NCBI GenBank assembly: GCA_022814615.1
Contig: JAKLNE010000017.1
Span: forward strand, 372,001-436,000
DNA length: 64,000 nt
Source: Waltergamsia citrina
Taxonomy: Eukaryota; Ascomycota; Sordariomycetes; Hypocreales; Bionectriaceae
Reading direction: 5' to 3'
The notes under the pieces are model-generated. The model searched no databases, was not told where the DNA came from, and was given only the letters and a program-made list of their open reading frames with translations. A program made the position numbers and the translations under genes. Of this stretch, positions 20,072-30,433 are shown in pieces (position 1 is the stretch's first letter; every line of letters begins with the position of its first letter).

Positions 20072-22173
20072 TTAGTCTTGTTCGACAGGTGTCATGAGAG
20101 AACTCTTCGATCGCTGAGGGCTTCCAGCCCTACTGCGACGACCGACAGATAACCGCTCGCGGCTTTCCGTACGAACTGCGAGACCCTGCCTGTCCAGTGC
20201 GGAGGGAGGTTGGAGTTCATCAGCAAAACGCTCAGCATTGAGGCGCGGTGTTGTGAGGCCAGATGCGCGGCCTGCGCGCGATCCCTCACTGCTGTCGGAG
20301 TGCTCGTTGTCGTCCGAATCCACACCACCCAGCTCGAAGGTAGAGGGATCTCCTTCCTCAAGAATCCTCTCGTATTGATGCGAGCCCCTTCCAAACAGCT
20401 TGTTCGCCAAGGAGAAACCCCGACCGGATTTCTTGGCAGAACCGGACTTCCGGCGTCGGGCGAACCCCATGAGCTTCCGGCGTTGCTCGGGCTTGCGAAG
20501 GAAGAAGAAAGCAAGTAGTAGGAGAACGACAAAGACAATGATACCACCAGTGTGACTCGACGGTGCTCGAATCAAGTCATCATCTCCATCTTCATCATCG
20601 TCGCCGCCGGTGACGGGGAGGAGTGGAACGGAGCCGGCATGCTCGAAATCCTCTGGGAAACCAGACGGGACATTAGTTCCGAAGCCAACAGGCAGCGGCT
20701 GACCACTAGTCGGCACCTGCCCTGCTGCGTATAATACCATCTTGCCTAATGTCCAGCTCAACTCAACGCCATCAATCTTATTGACAGGACGGAATGGGTC
20801 GTCGAGCCCTTCCGGACCGTCGGTGTCTTGAGTATTGTTGCTATCCAGAGCGGCCCGCGGAATTCCGATACCGTCGTAAAGCATGTTGATGAGCCACGAA
20901 GCCTTGAAACATGCCTCTCGGGCGTCCTCCGCTTTCCTCTCCGGGGACTTTTTCCGCTTGTCCAGAACATCGTCCTTGATATCCGACCACTCGCGGCTGC
21001 AGAAGTCTTTGACGCTATGCTGATACTCCTCTATGTCGTAGGCTTTGTGCTTTCCTCCAAACACGCCATGCGTAGTATGCCAGTATTCCGAAACGCCAAC
21101 AAAGTGGTTGACATTGAAATCGATGGCGGGAACATGCTGCCCATTGATCAAACAAGGCATGTCTTCGCAAGGTGCATCCTTTTCGAGTAAGGGGTATGTC
21201 AGGTGCAAACATTCGTCGAACTTGCCGGTTCCAGCCAAGACCTGACCTTCCTCGACTTTCTCCTCCTCGATCGGGTCGCCTTCTAATGTGGTACGTAAGC
21301 CCTGGGGCATACACGGATCCGGAAGCTCCTTGGCCTTCTCATCGTACTGTTCGCGAAGAGCGTCGATGTATCTCTCCCGAGCCTTGTTGGCGCCGAAGCC
21401 CAACCATGTAGTGGTAAATACGCGGTACTCAGCAGGAGTGCCATCTAATTGTCGCATGCGCACAAGTTTCAGATCGTCTGCGTGCTTCTCTGCCTCGGTG
21501 GAATTGGGAGCGAATGCGATCTGCGCGGAAGCACCGCCCATATCCAAGAAACCATATGTGTGGTGGTGACCCCCATCGCCTGTTCCCTGAGGATGGTCGA
21601 AGCCTCCCATGAGGTAGTTTGCAGCAATCCAACCATATAAACCCTCCGTCTCGCCTGAAATGACCTGAATGTGCTGCTTGCAGTCGGGCAAGTCGAATCG
21701 AGTATTGTCCTGAAGCCAAGAGCAGATTCCCGACAGGAGCGCTGATTGGTCGTACTCCGGGAGAAAGCGAACTCCGGCCGTAGCGAGGAGGAAGATGGGT
21801 GTTTCGGGGATTTTTTCGTCAGGGATCTCTTCGAGAGCTACATTGACGAGCTCCTGGAGGTGATCGGTGCCGACGGACCCAACATTGCCTGCGAATGTGG
21901 ACACTCCAGGATGAATCTTCTTGCTCTCCTTGAGTTTCAGTTTTGGGAGTTTTTGAAGTTGATCATCTGTAGCTTTTTGACTGGCATGGGCGGGATTCTT
22001 CCATTTGTAAACGTAGATACGGGTTCCCGATGAACCCGCATCAAGGATAACACCGTACTGAGCTGTAAAGGACGAAAGTTAGTACGCTAAGTTGAGCGCA
22101 GACATCTTTCGTACCAAATCGCAATCTGGTATCGAAATGGCGGGGCCAAGCGGCACATACAGTGTTTGCCCAT
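20072..22173 (-). CDS. YND1: Golgi apyrase (GDA1/CD39 family nucleoside diphosphatase)
   Basis: Hydrolyses nucleoside di- and triphosphates in the Golgi lumen, which removes GDP/UDP released by glycosyltransferases and feeds sugar-nucleotide exchange. Exons 22173-22161 and 22062-20072 join in phase to 667 residues; the 13-base first exon gives MGKH and the intron (98 bases) has GTATGT and a TACTAAC branch point. Apyrase regions are visible: ACR1 VILDAGSSGTRIYVY (residue 8 on), ACR2 FLLATAGVRFLP (about 96), ACR3 SGETEGLYGWIAANYL, ACR4 GFLDMGGASAQIAF. A single membrane segment near residues 505-527 (IIVFVVLLLLAFFFL) is followed by a basic, Ser-rich tail. There is no N-terminal signal anchor, as in yeast Ynd1. 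It fits with the two mannosyltransferases in this window. Confidence 0.93.
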
Positions 22174-23451
22174 TATCGGCCGGGCACTCCGTGGGTGCGC
22201 GCGATTCCAAGGTGGTTCTTCCAAGATTTACTGTCCACCCAATGCTGATACCATCCAGACCTAAGCCTGCGCTTGATTGATTGTTCTCTGACAAACGGAA
22301 TGGATAACAATATGATGAGTTGTATCAAACGGTCTTCTAAAAGAAAGGCTTTCGATGTGGTGGGCGGTGCTTCTTTGTCGCGGTTGTTCAGGAGGCCACC
22401 AAGCGAATCCTGCGATAATGGCAAGATAAGTAAGGCACGGTCCGTCCTGCGCGTAACTCGCTCGATTCGTCGCGAATGGGCTGGGAGAGAAGGTCGAGTC
22501 GGATGGGTGTGGTTAAGCGAGCGTGTGGTAGAATCAATCCGACAGATTGAATTCCTTGGACCGGGAGAGTGTCGAGTGATGGGAAAGAGAGTAGATGGTT
22601 AAAGGTTGATTTGGCGTGATTTGGGGCAATGATACGAATGCTACGGGGTCACGGCATTAAGTGAAATGGTCTGCAAGCAGGTGGGACCGACCTGTAGATG
22701 ATGCCACACTGCAATGCGCCTTGAAAACGACCTCTGATTGGCGGAGAAGTCGTCATGGTCACTGAGAGTGGAGCCACTTCGAGGCATTAGGGGTGCTGCG
22801 CCCAGTGAGATTACGACAAAGGAGGCCTTTCAGTTGGTTCAAGTTTTAATGGGAGTCAATAAGTGCCTTCGCGCTAAACCTTCTTCGGCTAGATTTGCTC
22901 TTGCCGTTCTCGTGTTGACACCTTGACCTGCCTGAAGAAATCTCAAACATCGAATGGCGAAACAGAATCCAACAGAGCCGGCCTGCCCTTATCGTTCTCG
23001 TTCGTACCCTTGCTTGTGCTTTCGCTTTTCGTATTCGACTTCCTCCTTTTGACCATGTCCAAAAATGATCTCCATTCTGCCCCTCTGATCTTCTCGCCCA
23101 CATGCCGACGACCACAATCAAATTCTCTCCTTGACTTTCACTACTATTTTCCCTCCTTCCCCTTCCGGGCTGTTCCAATGGCTACGCCGTGGATGGCCGT
23201 CGATCCTCCGACGCTGGAACCGCTAAGCCTCTAGTAAGAAGCTTGTCCGAGTCCAAATGGACAATGCCTGTCACTCGTCGGCGGCGCTTCGGCTGCCTCA
23301 ATCAAATAAGTACTAAGTACCAACATTTGCACGTGAACTTTCACTTCATGGACTTGATTCTTTTTATATCGTACAAATCGGGATAGGACGTGTACTCTTT
23401 TCGGAGAGCACATGCGATACCGCACAGTATTGATCATGTCGCTGACTGAAG
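22174..23451. other. Intergenic region, no gene recognised
   Basis: About 1.3 kb upstream of the apyrase gene. Short open frames on both strands show no family pattern. A small palindromic motif TAAGTACTAAGTAC occurs near 23308. The right part should be the 3' side of the hypothetical gene that follows. Confidence 0.45.
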
Positions 23452-24036
23452 TCATCCATCCTTTTCGCGCGACATGTCGCCATCCGCCACTTGCTGCTTT
23501 TCATCCTCTGAGTGTTTCGTATCGTCTGCAGGCTGCAGAATCTCAGCCCGTTCTCCAATCAGGGGGTGCGATTTGAGTGCCTCGTGAGGCGATCCAAGTT
23601 TCTCCCTATCCAGACGCTGCATACGCTTCAGGCCCTCATTCTTTGGAGGAATATGCGTTATTGAGAACATAATTTCCTGCTCATGTTTCGTCGTCGATGC
23701 CTTCAGTACCTCGCACATGCTGATTCTTCGGCCAGAGGTTGTTGTTGAAAAGGTCCCTCTAGGTTCAAATTGTCTGATCTGAGCAGCACGCTGGCTCGTC
23801 TTGAAGTCGCCGCCTTGGACGCTTTGAGATTTCCGAAGCTTGTTGACCCGACGCCGTGGTTTCTCTAAGCACCGTTGCATCGTGGATGATGACGATATTC
23901 TTGCGGCTGCGAGGCCGGCCATGGCGAGAAGCTCCGTAACAGATGAGCGATGCCCTTTCTCGAATTTAGGGCTTAAATGTATATCGTAGTCCATGCCGGG
24001 AATTTGTTTCGCCTCCAAGACATTAGGTGTACGCAT
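23452..24036 (-). CDS. Hypothetical basic protein, 5' end uncertain
   Basis: Open frame of 194 codons from an ATG at 24036 with even, protein-like composition; family not recognised. It is basic and Ser/Lys/Arg-rich, with no signal peptide, membrane segment or known motif. Features seen: MDYDIHLSPKFEKGHRSS near the start, an RRRVNKLRKS basic patch, and an acidic C-terminal tail. The coding-like frame appears to go on upstream (near 24092-24220, SKPSIDEFEHLIQKGQ). The two parts would join in phase if the 30 bases between a GTATAT and CTGCCAG were removed, but 30 bases is shorter than usual fungal introns. So the true start, and whether this is intact, are open. Confidence 0.45.
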   Translation of the reverse strand: MRTPNVLEAKQIPGMDYDIHLSPKFEKGHRSSVTELLAMAGLAAARISSSSTMQRCLEKPRRRVNKLRKSQSVQGGDFKTSQRAAQIRQFEPRGTFSTTTSGRRISMCEVLKASTTKHEQEIMFSITHIPPKNEGLKRMQRLDREKLGSPHEALKSHPLIGERAEILQPADDTKHSEDEKQQVADGDMSREKDG

Positions 24037-24435
24037 GGTCGTGCATGGTTCTTCTGGCAGGAGGCGTCAGGCGCAAAATATACCTTGGCCCTTCTGAATA
24101 AGATGCTCAAATTCATCAATCGAAGGCTTTGAGAACAAAGCGAGGAACAGGCAGAAAACAAAGGAGAGGAAGGGTCGGCAGTCATGTGGTTGAGATCTGA
24201 GCGCTCCGTAAACGTAGAGCTAGGTATGCTTCAAAGGGAGACAGACACACGAACGCCAATACTATTGCATACCAGACCAATACGGCACTTGGCGTCAACT
24301 GTCTAGGTTTCTTGGCCCAATTGGCATGCCGTATCTTACTCCGCAAATATAAACAGGAATAGATTGAGAAGCCAGGCGTCTATGTCGGGGAACAATTGAC
24401 TGTCTCGCTGTCCACTTTGGCAGTCACATGGAGCT

Positions 24436-25661
24436 TTAATGAGTTCTCGCTGATGTGCCTAGTCCACTGATGCTTGTAGGCTGGCTGACCTTCAGGCCGG
24501 ATGTGAGTCCAAGTCCAGAGAAGCCAGCACGGCTGCTTGCGAAGCTGGGCACATTCACATCGTTCGTTGCTCTGCTGCCCACCGGTGGTTGGCTTGGTAG
24601 AGGTGTGCCTCCAAACCTGGAATAGCCTCCATTCGTCGCTGGGAGCGTCGCAATTCCTAATCTTTGTCGCATGACTCCTCCGATCGGCTGCGCAGAAACA
24701 TCATCTGGAAACTTTAGCATATAAACTGTCGAATGCAACAGCGATCACTTACTTCGGCGGTCCCATCGAGGTTCATTAGGATGAGAAGCTCTGACTCGAG
24801 GCAGACCTGTGTTCATACCCCCGAAGTTTTCGAAATTGGGCATCTGGGTGGCGGTCGAAGTATCTTGTTGATCGCCTACAGAGTGAGTCTGTTCCATCTC
24901 CCCAGGACCGGATGCCATGTGTTGATTGGCATAGTTGAGACTAGAGTCAACTGCGTCGCATGCAGCACGTTGTATGTTGCCCATCTCAGCCTTCCTCTTG
25001 ACTTTGTCGTACAACTCTTGCGTGTGAAGCAACTTGCGGTTCTTTTCCCGGTACGCCTGTACCAATTCTTCGTTCTTTCTGCGCAAAGCATCGTGCTCAT
25101 TGGCAAGACCTACGCGGATGAGTCAGTACATCTCGTGATTCTCTGATGACTGGGACATCGTTCAGACCTTTCAGCTTGTTCTGTAGATTCTCTATCTCAG
25201 AGTTCGCATCGTTGACCGTCTTGTCCAGCTGAAGGCTGAGGGCCGAATACTTGTCATTCAATGTCTTGTACAGGTATTGCTGGTAGTAAAGATCTTGAGT
25301 GGCCTGATACGCCCAGAAACTGAGCGCTCGACCAGCGCACTCCATGATGACATTAGGGCTCAGGCCGCTCAACACACTGGTCTTGTAATCTTCACTCGGA
25401 TTCAAGTTGGCAATAACCGCATCGTCAGCGTTGGCGAGGACCGAATTACACGCGGGGCAATTAAGTCTCTTGTCGATTTGTTGACCAGTGACTCCCAGTT
25501 GATGGGCACATTCTAGACAGAAGATGTGGCTGCGTAGCTTAGCTCAATATGGTCGCACGTCTCGAGGACAAAGCTGTTACTGACCTGCAAGTGGTGACAA
25601 GGGCATGATCCGAGAGCTCCTTTCGACATTTCAAGTTGTTGCAAGTCAGGTTGTGCTCCAT
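24436..25661 (-). CDS. HEI10: HEI10/CCNB1IP1-like RING E3 ligase (meiotic crossover factor family)
   Basis: 354 residues from exons 25661-25585, 25529-25168, 25109-24753 and 24704-24436; all four join in phase with introns of 48 to 58 bases. The N-terminal RING runs from about residue 7 to 55: CNNLKC, then TTCSHIFCLEC, then LNCPACNSVL, which matches the CCNB1IP1/HEI10 type. A long coiled coil follows (about 85-215, with many Lys/Glu/Gln heptads such as YKTLNDKYSALSLQLDKTV). The C-terminal tail is Ser/Gly/Pro-rich. Known from family: in Sordaria, plants and mammals these proteins mark and mature meiotic crossover sites on the synaptonemal complex, through SUMO/ubiquitin signals. The ATG at 25661 follows an in-frame stop, so it is the first usable start. 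A long CAA repeat lies just upstream in the leader. Confidence 0.88.
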
Positions 25662-25705
25662 TATCCCTTGCGCCTGTCATGCAAATGTGACTTGCTGTGC
25701 CTTGA

Positions 25706-25707
<2 letters not shown>

Positions 25708-25775
<68 letters not shown>

Positions 25776-25803
25776 GGTGTTGTTGTTGTTGTTGTTGTTG
25801 TTG
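25708..25803 (-). repeat. (CAA)n trinucleotide microsatellite, 32 units, upstream of the HEI10-like gene
   Basis: Plus strand reads TTG repeated 32 times with one GTG interruption near 25777; on the gene's strand this is CAA with one CAC. It ends 47 bases upstream of the HEI10-like ATG, so it would be in the 5' leader or promoter. In one frame it encodes polyglutamine with one His; that frame has an ATG at 25926 and runs across the HEI10-like start in a different phase. Confidence 0.97.
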
Positions 25804-27993
25804 TAGTAGTAGGAGATTCCATCTTGTAGAAATCAAGAGAAATTGACTTCTAGGACTCGCCGATACGGATCTGCTTGTATGGAAAGGGTTTTGTTCTGGT
25901 GGTCGCTCTTTCTCGTTGACACTCATAAGGCACTTGCCAACTTCCACAAGAGGCAGGACCAATGGGCCCGTACAATAGCGAATAATTCATAATTGAATAT
26001 AGGATTCTTTTAATAAAAAGACAAAATAAAAAAGAAATCAGTAGCATACTATCTGTCTCACCCAAACAAAAGAAGACTACAGCAACTTCCAGGTCCAGAT
26101 CATCACCGGCACCATGACCCTTCAAACGCTTACACCGAGCCGCTCACCTTGGCCAAATCGGGATCGCCAACTGTACATACAACTTTCTACCAGTCACATT
26201 CAGATGTGTGCGGTATCGGTGAGCCGTGCCACCCGCTCACAGACAGTAGTAGTACTTAGTACTTGCATCTTATCTGCTTCTGCCGGCATTGCACGACATA
26301 GGCGAGCAAAAGAGCCCCTGATCCCTGCCTATCGCGGGGGCGACAATGGCAAAGCATTGCTTTTCCCCGGATTCTGCAAGAGTGCCCAACATCTTTCATA
26401 TGCCACGTTAGGGATTTTGCCTTTCACTGACGGGACCAAAGCTCTATGTTCTGATGAGGATTGTCAGTGACAACACACAGGGGAGATGCTAGAAGTAGCT
26501 CGATACCCTCTGTGAGACATCGTTGTACCCGGACTTACCGTCTGTCAAGCCCGAATATTACTGCAAGGGTCTACTATAGCTTTGAATACAACTTTTGACT
26601 TAGAAGAGCGGCAACAACGCCGGCCGGTAACATGGCGTTGCATGCCGATGAGGTACCCCTTACTTATCCTTACTTACCCTATGTTCAATCATGCCTCCAT
26701 TGCAACGACTCTGGTGTAAATGCGCCCACGATGGCCTCTATACCGTAGCGTACATATATTGACTTTGCTCATCATAATTTCGGTAGGGCATCGCTTTGTT
26801 TTGGGGATTTTTCCGCCCAGTGCTTGCTCCCAACCTGCATGATCTGATTCCCCAGCTTCACGTACATGCACCTAACCTCCACAAACCAAGCACCACAAAG
26901 ACGGGAGAATCACAACCACCTCAGAGACAATCCAATGCAACCCGATCGCCCAACCCCTGTCCTTCTTCAACTAGCCAGTCGCCAGTGTGCGTAGTGTTTC
27001 GGCAGACACCCTCCCTCGCAGGCCGCCGGCACAAAAAGGGTCCACACCATACGGGACCCAGGGCCGCCCTCCCAGATTGTGTACCTTCTTTTCTCCAACT
27101 ACACTAACCCAACTTATACATAATCCGGCAATAGCATAGTGAAGCAAAGCCTCTATGCGCACGTGAAACGCCAAAGACGCACCCCCTGGCATGTCAAAAG
27201 CCTCGGGGCGGATAGCCTTGTTTTGTGTCTAGTAGCGAGCGCGCTATGTGGGTTCGGCGTTTAGGTAAACCGGCAGTGTTTGTTTCACGGCTATGACCAA
27301 GATCTGAACTCCTGAATCAAGTATTCACCTCATCCGAGGCAGGTCATCGTCATGCTATAGATTCTATGTGACGATATGAACCAAGACATATGAGGCCACA
27401 GTGATGTTTACACACTTACATAATATCGATATACTGCCAATATCGGAGTATGGGCCCGACAAATCGAGGCAGAAGCACATGATCGGCACCTTTGCGGGCT
27501 TGTTCTCGTCATGGCTGTGCCAAAGCGACACGACATCTCCTCTTAACTGTAGCGACTGCATATATTACTCTCCCCAAGGAGGGTAACTCTTCTTGCCTAG
27601 CATGTCAGTCTCATCGGATTAGTCCCCAGACTCTCCGGATTTTCGAACAATGTCACATTATACGCAGTGGAACTGGTAATCTCTCTCCTTGAACGAATCT
27701 GGGGGTATACATTTTTGTTTGCTCGTAACTTCATCATAACCTGTACGTCGTTTCCCTTTATGGAAGGGGTCCATGCCTCAATCCAGTCCCGTGTTTGTCC
27801 AATGTACGCCTGCGCACCTTTGAATATCCCGACGCCAGTGATTCTTTCGGATCATTATGCCCTTGATGCCGGCCAAGTAGCCTTCCCGTGGCCTTTATTC
27901 CCGTGCGCCCCTTTTGATGGGGCTTTTGCCACTGCTTTGTCCCTGAACGCCGTAAACCCGAAGAACAAGATCAATGCCGTGTCCATTTGACAA
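25804..27993. other. Intergenic region, no gene recognised
   Basis: About 2.2 kb between the HEI10-like leader and the stop of the Zn2Cys6 gene. A plus-strand frame 26114-26470 has an ATG in a good CACCATGAC context, but its 118 residues show no family, no codon regularity and no splice partner. Palindromic AGTACTTAGTACT occurs near 26250. The HEI10-like promoter should lie at the left end. Confidence 0.45.
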
Positions 27994-30433
27994 TCATTGG
28001 ACAAAGAAGGCAGGGTCAATCATCTGAGGGTTTCCCAATGTAGTATAATCCATGCTGAGCATCCCATCCGTGACATCGCACATACTGGAGTCAGCCGAAA
28101 GGGGACCCTGATTTTGGGCCCAGTACATCCCATCCAGGTCCCAAAGGCCGTGCTGGTCCATCATGCCCATGCCTGTCATCTCCTCTGACTCCAATCCAAT
28201 AGGCGATAGGTGGAAATCGGAGTCATTCATGAGTAGGCTGCTAGCATCTGTTGCCACATGCAGAGGGCCATCTCCTAGACCAGAGGTCTGTCGGCTAGCT
28301 TCGTACATTCGCCACACAACTTCGCGGCTTCGTCGAGCGGCGAGCGACCAGTCCTCCATGGCCTCGAGGAGTTCGAGAATTGTCTCGATTTGCTTCTGCC
28401 ACTCTGGAAGCTGCGGGCTATTCCACTCCCAGAAGATGCTGACTAGGGGGATCATGGCGGCCTGGTAGAGGAACCACACCGCGTTCCAACCAGACATTTG
28501 GTTGCGTGTCCATTCACGTGAGATGTCCTCGATAGTTAACTTGGCCATCTCTCGGCACGTCTCTACCGCAGCAAGATCTTGCTCGGCTGTAGCTGTATCC
28601 ATGCCGTTGCTAGCCATGGTCAGGAGGACTGGGCGATGTAGTAGCATGCGCAGATTCTGATAGCGCCACTTCATAATACATCTGGCGATATAGAGCGGCT
28701 CGGCACAAGGGTCTGTTGTGCGGAGAAGCCAAGGGAGGTTGCTGTACCAGTTGACAAGCTGGCCGTCCATGTTGCACCGGTCCTCTGCCCGGAGAAGAGG
28801 AGTGATGGCCAGCATGTCTTGGATCTGGGTGGCAATTTTGCAGAACTTGATGTTCTCGATCAGGGGTAGGATCCCCGCATGCTGCGCAGAGTCTCGAGTC
28901 TGGAAGATTCAGTTAGCATCAATGGAGGGTTGCAAAAGTGTATGTTAATATAGACCCTTACCTGGTTGTTACCAAATTCGGGAGCCCGAATGTTGATCGA
29001 GGGTCCAAACCGGCCGAACGAAGGACGACCCATCGTGGTCGTAGCCCAAGTGTCCAGACAGAAGAGAGACCACCAAGTTCGTCTCCGCGTCTCGGCTGCT
29101 GCCACATCATTGCTTCCCACGGCAAGAGACTCTCTATGCAGACCAAGGGCACTGGCCATCCTGATGGCTGCGCCGACAACTGCATTGGCCATATTAGGCC
29201 GGTTGATATAGTGGAGATAGTAGCCGCCAATGATGGCCAGGGCTTGGACTGTCTCGACGTGACTACTTCCAAAGGCATCGATGGTGATGTGCTCCATGGC
29301 GCGGTTGTAGTAGTTGATGTGGTTGAAATCATCAGACTTCATCGCCACAATGCTTCCCATGGCAAAAACCATGTTCAGCAAGGCAAGCCAGGGGGCATCA
29401 CAGCGCTGGCCCTCAAGGTAGTCAGAGCGGAAGGATGCCTCATCAAGCATTGGGATGAAGACATGAACCCTCTTAAAGTATGCGTCGATCAGGGTCTGCC
29501 CTCTCCAGGACCAGGGGATCCGGGAGGTGTCCTTAGGAATGATAGAACGCTGTCGAATGACCGGAAGGTTGCTTGCCATTTCGACACTATTCAGTGGCGG
29601 TGTAAGGGAATTTCTGAGTTGCGGCTGAACCTTGAGCATTACCATGAGCGCGGCCTTGATTGAGGAGGCACCCAAATAAGAAGTTTGGCGATCCATAGAG
29701 AGGCCGAGAGCGTTGACATCGTCAGCCTCAGAAGGCATCGAGTCCCTTGCTCGGCGCTCCTCATCCCATTCTGCATCGTGGCACGGCATTTGCTCAAGGC
29801 CTGCCAAGCTGCCCTCAGATGATTGACAAGAATCCAGTTCTTGTCCCAGAGGCGAGGTATGTGCGGAAGGAGAAGGTAATGAAGTTGGAGTGTGGGCGGT
29901 AGCGGGGCGGTCCAGAAGATTCAAAAGTTCTTGACGAGATAGTGGCAGGAGAGCAGATGTCTCTTGGTTTGGGTATAGGCGCTTCAGGATCGAACGACAC
30001 TCCTCCAGCTGCTGCGAGAGTGCCTCGAGAGTCCTTCAAAATGTTAGCGTCGATAGAACAACCACAAAATAGACCGTAGAATATGAAGGGACTTACTTTC
30101 TTGACGGAATGACTCTTTGTCGGTGCTTGTCGTAGAAACACCGCTTAGGAGCGCGGCTGGAAAGGCACTGGCCGCACGGCTGTTGCCCATCGCACCGAAT
30201 CTTCCTCCGCTTGCACTCGGCGCAAGCATGAGGTGTGGTGATTCTTTTGCTGCCAGTGTTTCCATTGGACTTACCACCATCAGCGGAATCAGCAATGGGC
30301 TTTCGAGGAGTGACACCTTGGACTTGGTATCTTGTAAGTCAAGAGTTCATAAGGAAGAATTGCTTTTGGGCAGTTAGAGCTTACATGTATGGAACATCCC
30401 ACCTTGGGTAGGGACTGGAATAGTTGGGGCCAT
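27994..30433 (-). CDS. Zn(II)2Cys6 transcription factor with fungal-specific middle homology domain
   Basis: 750 residues from exons 30433-30385, 30322-30097, 30033-28962 and 28899-27994, phases consistent throughout. The binuclear zinc cluster is at residues 50-78: CAECKRRKIRC, then CGQC and a last Cys after eight residues. A linker and coiled-coil dimerisation helix follow (TLEALSQQLEECRSILKRLY). The fungal-specific regulatory domain occupies about residues 230-560, with SLFCLDTWATTTMGRP as its signature. The C-terminus is acidic and Met/Asp/Gly-rich, suited to an activation domain. The finger and coiled-coil sequence recalls regulators of plant-polysaccharide genes, but I cannot confirm a named orthologue. 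The acceptor of intron 1 (CCAAG) is the least certain border. A long upstream region with no gene follows, which would suit complex regulation. Confidence 0.88.

Noticed and set aside
25513..25962. 149-codon polyglutamine ORF as a real protein
   Set aside because: It opens from a TTG and crosses the HEI10-like first exon in another phase, while the RING frame has four in-phase exons and clear family motifs. Kept only as a possible upstream frame from the ATG at 25926.
26114..26470. 118-codon plus-strand ORF with a good start context
   Set aside because: No family pattern, no splice partner and no neighbour relation; looks like chance.
28938..29663. 241-codon ORF on the plus strand opposite the Zn2Cys6 gene
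   Set aside because: It is the antisense shadow of exon 3 of the regulator.
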